Shown piece by piece: positions 14,019 through 18,531 of a stretch of 18,531 nt of DNA. This stretch comes from Akkermansiaceae bacterium UBA1506 (lineage in GTDB: Bacteria > Verrucomicrobiota > Verrucomicrobiia > Verrucomicrobiales > DEV007), in contig DCQY01000141.1 of the NCBI GenBank assembly GCA_002323995.1, forward strand, positions 1 through 18,531. The letters are read 5' to 3'. Numbering within the stretch: position 1 is the first letter of the stretch; each line of letters starts with the position of its first letter. The notes below the pieces were generated by a model. The model had not been told where the DNA came from and did no database searches. It saw nothing but the letters and a program-made list of their open reading frames with translations. A program made the translations under genes and the position numbers.

Positions 14019-15131
14019 TCAAGCGGGTTTAAAATGCTGTGCTGCGAGGGCTGCTGCACCGTAGGCGCCAGAGAATTGGCCGAGTGATACAAACCGGATT
14101 GGTGGTGGAGAAAGGAACTGTCCGAGAAGTGCCGTCGAGGTTGCCTCGCGAACCTGATCGAGGTAGGGTGCGCCTATCTTGTTGAAGGCACCAGCAATGA
14201 CGACGACCTCAGGATCAGAAACCTGACAGAGACGGGCGATCGTATCGCTGTGATGGTTCACAATCACAGCGAGTTGGTCGAGTGCTTCCTGTTTTCCTTG
14301 CTGGCAGTTTTCCACAAACTCATCCCAGACTTCCGGTGTCGTGAGACCCTCTGGTGAGATAGCTAGGACAGTGGCGCAATCTTCAAGTGAGGCTGGTTTT
14401 TTAGAACCACTGGTGGCATCCTTGACTGACCAGCCGCGGATTTCACCGGCGAGTTCGTGAGCGCCCCGGATCAAATGACCTTCGCTGATGATGGCAGCAG
14501 AGATACCGGTTCTGACGTTCAGGCAGATTAAATTTTCAACGCGAGAGGGTCCCTCCAACCAGTAATCACCTAGAGCCATAGCCTTTGTGTTGTGCTCAAT
14601 GCGCAGGAGTTCAGGGCTGAGGCCCAGTTCTCCACAAAGATCCACATTCTTCCAATCGGAAATATAGGGGTAGCCAACAGCGATCCGTTTCTGCTGCTGA
14701 ATTAGGCCGGGGACGCCGATGCCGATGCCATGCAACTTACCCCGACCGGCATGGCTAAAGTGATCGATCGTTTCTTTAAGGTGATCGATCACATCGTCTT
14801 TGCAGGGGCCTATGGTGAGAGGAATTTTAATTTCCTCGAGGGTGGATTGGGCGAAGTCGACAAGGGTGCCATAGATATGGCGGGCATCGAAATCGAATCC
14901 TATAAAGGTGCCATAGTCGCCGCGCAGCTTGAGTTGACGTTTCGGACGCCCTGCTTCAGCGGTATGTTCAATTCCGGTTTCTTCGATAATGCCGACAGCG
15001 ATCATACTATCGACACGACGCCCAGCGGTTGATCGAGCCACCTCAAGTCGATCGGCCAAGTCTCGCCTTGAAATACCGGGAAACTTTCGAATTTCACGAA
15101 TGAGAAGATGTTCAAGCGTTGCTGGATCCAT
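14019..15131 (-). CDS. ROK-family transcriptional regulator lacking kinase and zinc motifs
   Basis: The 370-residue protein has an N-terminal winged helix-turn-helix (about 5-55, FPGISRRDLADRLEVARSTAGRRVDSM), the GRP linker at 61-63 and a ROK domain from about 74. GIGIGVPGLI at 135-144 and the hydrophobic strand LICLNVRTGISAAIISEGHLIRGAHELAGEIRG at about 201-233 identify the family. Compared by eye with ROK kinases, the phosphate-binding DxGxT reads DFDAR at 80-84, the catalytic Asp of the END motif reads Asn in EHN (179-181), and the GHM...CxCGxxGCxE zinc site is replaced by a stretch with a single Cys252. It should therefore be a sugar-responsive DNA-binding repressor, not a kinase. It follows the MFS gene by 169 bases on the same strand and probably controls it. 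Confidence 0.88.
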   Translation of the reverse strand: MDPATLEHLLIREIRKFPGISRRDLADRLEVARSTAGRRVDSMIAVGIIEETGIEHTAEAGRPKRQLKLRGDYGTFIGFDFDARHIYGTLVDFAQSTLEEIKIPLTIGPCKDDVIDHLKETIDHFSHAGRGKLHGIGIGVPGLIQQQKRIAVGYPYISDWKNVDLCGELGLSPELLRIEHNTKAMALGDYWLEGPSRVENLICLNVRTGISAAIISEGHLIRGAHELAGEIRGWSVKDATSGSKKPASLEDCATVLAISPEGLTTPEVWDEFVENCQQGKQEALDQLAVIVNHHSDTIARLCQVSDPEVVVIAGAFNKIGAPYLDQVREATSTALLGQFLSPPPIRFVSLGQFSGAYGAAALAAQHFKPA

Positions 15132-15300
15132 AGGGAATCTGCTCGCAAATCACGTCATCAGAGCTTTCTGACACGGGCTGCTACCTTGAATATTTTACCG
15201 CGAAGAAGAGAAGGCGAAAGCAGGAATACTTAAATTGCTGCAACGGAAGAAATCTTGAATAGAATCACAAACCTGTCGGGAGGTCGGAGGCTTTATTGAA
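15132..15300 (-). promoter_or_regulatory. Gap between MFS and ROK genes with a possible promoter
   Basis: Read on the minus strand, TAAAAT (complement near 15195) lies in an A/T-rich patch about 60 bases upstream of the ROK start and could be a -10 element, with only a weak TTTCGC 16 bases further upstream. No terminator follows the MFS stop, so read-through from the MFS gene is equally possible. Confidence 0.25.
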
Positions 15301-16587
15301 TCAGTCGGGTAGCTCTTGATCTTTTGTCTCAGGCATGAACATCACGACAATAGCACCGAGAAGAAAGAAGGCACTGAGTATGCTGACAGCGACGGGAAGT
15401 TCCATCGTTGCTTTCATCTTGCCGGCAAGAAGGAGTACAGAAACCGCGACAATGCGCCCTCCGTTAAAGCCCCAGCTCATTCCGGTAGCCCGAAGCCGGT
15501 TAGGGAAAAGCTCAGGGAAATACACGGCATAGCCCGCGTGCATTCCCAGCGTAAAGAACCCGAACACGGGGAGAATTATCAGTAGCATCGTATAATTCTG
15601 CGGGGCGAAACAGGCAATCGGAGTAACGACGAGAGCCACAAGATGAAATAGAATAAAGGTTTTCTTTCTTCCCAGCCTCGCAGAGATCGGACCGAAGAGA
15701 ACCAGTCCAAGCCCTCCTCCAAGGGTCTGAATGATGCCGTAGGCGATCTTGGCTTTCTGCGATGCTTCAGCTGGATCGACACCGTCTGCTATAAGGCGTT
15801 CTCGGGCTAAATCCTGCCCGGCCACTGTGACCGCCCAGAACGTTCCCAGTCCGACTGCGGCAAGTAACATAGCTCCAATGGCCCGACTCCGCCACGGAGC
15901 AACGGTTAGCAATTCCTTAAAGCTTCCAGCTGCGCCTTCTCCGGCTGCTGCTGCAGCTCTAGCTTCTTCCCACTTCTTGGGCTCTTTCACTGCGACGCGA
16001 ACCCACACGATCAGCAATGCGGGCACTACTCCAATCAGATAGGCATACTGCCAGTTCGTATTAACGAGATAAGCGGCGATGGCAGCGAGCCACGTGCCGA
16101 TGACCGATGAGGCATGAAAGATACTGGAAGCATGAGCGCGTGCCCTCTTGGGGAATACCTCAGAAACAAGGGCTGCTGCTACGGCCCACTCGCCGCCGAC
16201 ACCCATAGCAACGAGGAAGCGGAGCGTTGTGACGTGCCAAAGTTCAGTAGCGAAAAAAGTTAATCCTGAGAATACTGAATACATCAGGATGGTCAGGATC
16301 ATGATAGGCCGTCGGCCGTATCGATCAGCCATTGAGCCAAATAGGAGCCCGCCAAACGTACCGCCGAGCAGAAAGATGCCGAGAAACCAGTCACCGTATT
16401 TTTTTACGTCCGCACTTCCCAGATCCTGCCCGAGTATGTCGCTTAACATATCGTTGCGCGTCAGGTTGAAGATCTGGCCTTCGTAGACGTCGAATATCCA
16501 TCCTGCTGATGCAATGATCAGAACGAGCCATTCATATCGAGTTATCCCGTGATACCACTTTGTATTGGATGCAAGTTCGTTAGTCAT
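15301..16587 (-). CDS. MFS transporter of the sugar/organic acid:proton symporter type
   Basis: The 428-residue protein has about 12 hydrophobic segments split by a central charged loop (about 205-230, KEPKKWEEARAAAAAGEGAAG). The MFS motif A is seen after helix 2 as GSMADRYGRRP near 85-95 and in a second form, GPISARLGRKK, in the C-terminal half. RFLVAMGVGGEWAVAAALVSEVFPKRARAHASS is the helix 4-5 region typical of the metabolite:proton symporter and aromatic acid:proton symporter groups. The first residues are hydrophilic (MTNELASNTKWYHGITRYEW). The substrate cannot be named; a sugar, sugar acid or small organic acid is likely. The ROK gene lies downstream on the same strand, and the pair looks like a transporter with its own regulator. 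No ribosome binding site is visible at ATG 16587. Confidence 0.88.
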   Translation of the reverse strand: MTNELASNTKWYHGITRYEWLVLIIASAGWIFDVYEGQIFNLTRNDMLSDILGQDLGSADVKKYGDWFLGIFLLGGTFGGLLFGSMADRYGRRPIMILTILMYSVFSGLTFFATELWHVTTLRFLVAMGVGGEWAVAAALVSEVFPKRARAHASSIFHASSVIGTWLAAIAAYLVNTNWQYAYLIGVVPALLIVWVRVAVKEPKKWEEARAAAAAGEGAAGSFKELLTVAPWRSRAIGAMLLAAVGLGTFWAVTVAGQDLARERLIADGVDPAEASQKAKIAYGIIQTLGGGLGLVLFGPISARLGRKKTFILFHLVALVVTPIACFAPQNYTMLLIILPVFGFFTLGMHAGYAVYFPELFPNRLRATGMSWGFNGGRIVAVSVLLLAGKMKATMELPVAVSILSAFFLLGAIVVMFMPETKDQELPD

Positions 16588-16775
16588 ATCGCTTTAAAAG
16601 GAAAAAGGAGACGTATCAGACTTCAGTGGCCTAGTAAATTCTGTTATATCCCGTGATAGTGGTAAAATGGGGGGGTAATACCAGATTCCGAAAGGGTTCA
16701 ATGCTTTCGTGATAGGTTTAAGGTAGTATTCTTTGGGATTGGACTTCGTTGTGTTCGAGATTATTGCGAATCGCT
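16588..16775. other. 188-bp region upstream of the MFS gene
   Basis: A 6-bp inverted repeat, CGAAAG at 16689-16694 and CTTTCG at 16704-16709 with a 9-base loop, is the only clear structure. A run of seven G starts near 16669. On the minus strand a short open segment reading KPDPFAKAIRNNLEHNEV (about 16805-16740), one frame away from the upstream pseudogene, may be a further scrap of it. Confidence 0.35.
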
Positions 16776-17108
16776 TTAGCGAAGGGATCGGGCTTCGTAG
16801 CTAAACCGGTTTGGCTCGGCTGGTCTTTCAACGATGATCTTCCGGGCATTACGGAGAACTTCACCAATAGATTCCCATGTGGTACCCGGGGCGAGAAGGG
16901 TAATAATGGCGTCCACAGTCCGGGCCTGATTGGCGGCGCCTACTCCGCGACCGCTGCATCTGAATAGTCCGAGTTTGAGCAGGCCGTCGTCATTTTGTGC
17001 GGAATGAACGGGGCGACTCGAGGCAAGGACTAAAGTCGTTGTTGATGCGGCGGTCGCAGTAGGATTCTCCAAGAATCGGCGCATTGTCGTTCCTGAAGAG
17101 GGTTCCAT
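16776..17108 (-). pseudogene. Decayed N-terminal fragment of a Gfo/Idh/MocA oxidoreductase gene
   Basis: The 110-codon open stretch encodes, from its second Met (17084), MRRFLENPTATAASTTTLVL and then a short Ala/Ser tail to RPVHSAQ. This is a worn twin-arginine-type signal peptide. It runs into LLKLGLFRCSGRGVGAANQA, which by eye is the family's usual LKVGLIGCGGRGTGAANQA with the first two glycines of the nucleotide-binding loop changed to Arg and Ser. About 45 further residues (TWESIGEVLRNARK and on) resemble the segment after strand 2, then the frame stops, while family proteins have 350-500 residues. No EKP or later motif is present in any frame. It is best read as the remnant of a second exported oxidoreductase gene. 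A short unrelated secreted protein is the alternative. Confidence 0.55.
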
Positions 17109-17379
17109 TGCGGGGCCGGCAGCTTAGTTATCAGATTTCTAATTTTGTTGCAAATGGAATTAAGCCGAAAGTTAAAATAATTACCTGGCCGGATAATTTC
17201 ATGCCATCTTCCCCGCAGATGCGCTATGCGGGGAAGAACTGTCCAGGCTCCAAATAGTTTATAGTTGGTCTATTTAGTATTTTTTTACACAGCAGTAACA
17301 AGACCTTATCGACTCTGTTTCTTTGGCTAAGTTCTGCTCGAATGGTTGCCGATTCAGGCAAGATTTCATCTACTCGCTT
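17109..17379 (+). promoter_or_regulatory. 271-bp upstream region of the SsuD-like gene
   Basis: It should carry the promoter of the monooxygenase. A candidate is TTGCAA at 17148-17153 with TTAAAA at 17172-17177 (18-base gap). A perfect 11-bp hairpin lies downstream at 17207-17237, then AAATAG at 17252-17257 pairing with CTATTT at 17270-17275, followed by seven T at 17280-17286. No Shine-Dalgarno site is seen before ATG 17380. Confidence 0.3.
17207..17237. repeat. Perfect 11-bp inverted repeat
   Basis: TCTTCCCCGCA at 17207-17217 pairs without mismatch with TGCGGGGAAGA at 17227-17237 around a 9-base loop. It is the strongest stem in the window apart from the first terminator. No T-run follows within ten bases on either strand. 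It lies 143 bases before the SsuD-like start and 99 bases upstream of the pseudogene on the other strand. Confidence 0.75.
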
Positions 17380-18531
17380 ATGAGCATTAACGATTCTCCC
17401 GTCACAATACGAACAGTTGAACGCAAGGTTGAGGTTGCCTGGTTTTCCGCACTTTGTGGCGATGATTATGAGTTCCTTGGAGTTCCTGATGGAGGCCTTC
17501 GAAGCAGTTACCAGCATTGTGGAGATATTGTCAGATTAGCGGATGATTTGGGGTATCAGAATATCCTGTTGCCTTCTTCATTCGTTGTGGGTCAGGAACC
17601 TCTTCCATTTGCGGCTGCGATGTCTGCTCAGACTCGGCAGATAAATCAACTGGTGGCTGTTCGAATGGGAGAGGTGCACCCACCTATGCTGGCGCGTCAC
17701 CTTAGCACGATCGATCACATGGCTAAGGGTAGGCTGACAGTGAATATTATCTCCTCTGATCTGCCTGGCGAGACGATGGAGAGTGAGGCCCGCTACAATC
17801 GAGCCCGTGAGGTGATTGAGATTCTGAAGCAGTGCTGGACACGTGATGAAATTGATTTCACGGGCGAATATTATAACCTCGAAATTCCTTGGACGGATCC
17901 GGTAAAGCCCTACCAACAGAATGGAGGACCATTACTCTACTTCGGGGGCATTTCTCCTGGTGCTAAAAAGTTGTGTGCGGAACATTGCGATGTATTCCTG
18001 ATGTGGCCGGAAACGGAAGAACGCTTGTTAGCAACGATGTCAGAGATGAGCGAACTCTCGGCTGGCTTTGGAAGAAAGATTGATTTCGGCCTGCGCATTC
18101 ACATGATTGTGCGTGAAACAGAAGTCGAGGCGCGTGCTGCTGCAGAACGACTCTTATCTAAGTTAGATGCTGGGAAGGGCGAAGAGATTAAGGCAAGGGC
18201 TCAAGATAATAAGTCCGCCGGCGTTCTTCGTCAGAATGAGCTGCGCGCTCAGTCAGATGACGACTATATTGAGGATCACGTCTGGTCCGGTGTGGGTCGA
18301 GCACGTTCAGGTTGCGGCAGCGCCATCGTAGGTGATCCAGATCAAGTTTACAAAAAATTGCAGCGCTACATTGATATGGGGATTCGGGCTTTCATTTTTT
18401 CCGGCTATCCTCACCTTGATGAGTGCGAACTGTTCGCCAAGCATGTGTTGCCGCGGTTGGATACTACCCGACTTAATGTCGTTCAAGGGCGCCTACCTTC
18501 GGAGACACCGGAAACACCATTGACCTACGGT
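17380..18531 (+). CDS. ssuD: FMNH2-dependent alkanesulfonate monooxygenase (SsuD-like), 3' end outside window
   Basis: The frame is open from ATG 17380 to the last base, 384 codons with no stop, so the C-terminus lies outside. The protein is a luciferase-like flavin monooxygenase that would cleave the C-S bond of alkanesulfonates to an aldehyde and sulfite, using reduced flavin from a partner reductase. Matches to E. coli SsuD seen by eye include LADDLGYQNILLPS near 53-66, GGPLLYFGGIS at 182-191, FGLRIHMIVRE at 236-246 (Arg239 and His241 in the positions of catalytic-site Arg226 and His228), VWSGVGRARSGCGSAIVGD at 301-319 and SGYPHLDE at 341-348 with the tyrosine. The position of E. coli Cys54 is Val70 here, so substrate range may differ. 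No SsuE reductase or sulfonate ABC transporter is visible in the window. Confidence 0.9.
   Translation, partial: MSINDSPVTIRTVERKVEVAWFSALCGDDYEFLGVPDGGLRSSYQHCGDIVRLADDLGYQNILLPSSFVVGQEPLPFAAAMSAQTRQINQLVAVRMGEVHPPMLARHLSTIDHMAKGRLTVNIISSDLPGETMESEARYNRAREVIEILKQCWTRDEIDFTGEYYNLEIPWTDPVKPYQQNGGPLLYFGGISPGAKKLCAEHCDVFLMWPETEERLLATMSEMSELSAGFGRKIDFGLRIHMIVRETEVEARAAAERLLSKLDAGKGEEIKARAQDNKSAGVLRQNELRAQSDDDYIEDHVWSGVGRARSGCGSAIVGDPDQVYKKLQRYIDMGIRAFIFSGYPHLDECELFAKHVLPRLDTTRLNVVQGRLPSETPETPLTYG

Noticed and set aside
17207..17237. Perfect inverted repeat considered as an ordinary rho-independent terminator
   Set aside because: No T-run follows the stem on either strand and no gene ends beside it.
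17224..17517. 97-codon minus-strand frame
   Set aside because: It overlaps the start of the SsuD-like gene, which is well supported, and shows no domain.
1..18531. Search for tRNA, rRNA, CRISPR, transposase, integrase or defence genes
   Set aside because: No cloverleaf, repeat-spacer pattern, terminal inverted repeats or recombinase motifs were seen by eye on either strand.

Overview
The window looks like chromosomal DNA from a member of the Verrucomicrobiota, probably an aquatic Opitutae-like lineage, although Planctomycetota-type relatives cannot be excluded from sequence alone. The reasons are the exported Gfo/Idh/MocA oxidoreductase with a twin-arginine signal, an SHD1-like secreted protein, a sulfatase, an exported xylose-isomerase-like TIM barrel, a secreted beta-propeller lactonase and a bacterial RRM protein, together with weak Shine-Dalgarno use. 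There are no rRNA or tRNA genes, CRISPR arrays, transposases or phage genes.

Layout. 1-2826 (+): the 3' end of a Bax inhibitor-1 family membrane protein, a rho-independent terminator, a Tat-exported Gfo/Idh/MocA oxidoreductase and a VIT1/CCC1-family metal transporter. 2883-4188 (+): an overlapping pair coding a small secreted SHD1-like protein and an exported sugar isomerase/epimerase-like TIM barrel. 4190-5847: shikimate kinase (-) diverging from a full-length Sua5-type threonylcarbamoyl-AMP synthase (+). 5877-8152 (-): a probable three-gene run, CvfB-like S1 protein, nitroreductase, QueE. 8543-12531: a sulfatase (+), a small basic protein (-), a secreted lactonase (+), a tandem TM2-domain protein (+) and a DUF3127 OB-fold-like protein with an SSB-like acidic tip (+). 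12698-13852 (+): a two-RRM protein behind a leader with three hairpins. 14019-16587 (-): an MFS transporter followed by a ROK-family regulator that seems to have lost its kinase and zinc motifs. 16776-17108 (-): a decayed N-terminal fragment of another Gfo/Idh/MocA gene. 17380 to the window end (+): an SsuD-like flavin-dependent alkanesulfonate monooxygenase that runs off the edge.

How the genes fit together. Housekeeping functions (shikimate pathway, t6A and queuosine tRNA modification, S1 and RRM RNA-binding proteins) are interleaved with periplasmic carbohydrate and sulfur functions. An exported NAD(P)-type sugar oxidoreductase, an exported isomerase-like TIM barrel, a secreted lactonase and a sulfatase would suit oxidation and desulfation of glycans outside the cytoplasm, but they are not in one operon, so this link is inference. 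The ROK/MFS pair looks like a self-contained uptake-and-control unit. The sulfatase and the SsuD-like enzyme both release inorganic sulfur species, which hints at organosulfur use.

I did not find a clear defence island, biosynthetic cluster or other obviously new system. The most interesting signals are the structured leader of the RRM gene, the DUF3127 protein with an SSB-like tip, the motif-less ROK regulator, the Gfo/Idh/MocA remnant, and a perfect 11-bp inverted repeat upstream of the SsuD-like gene.
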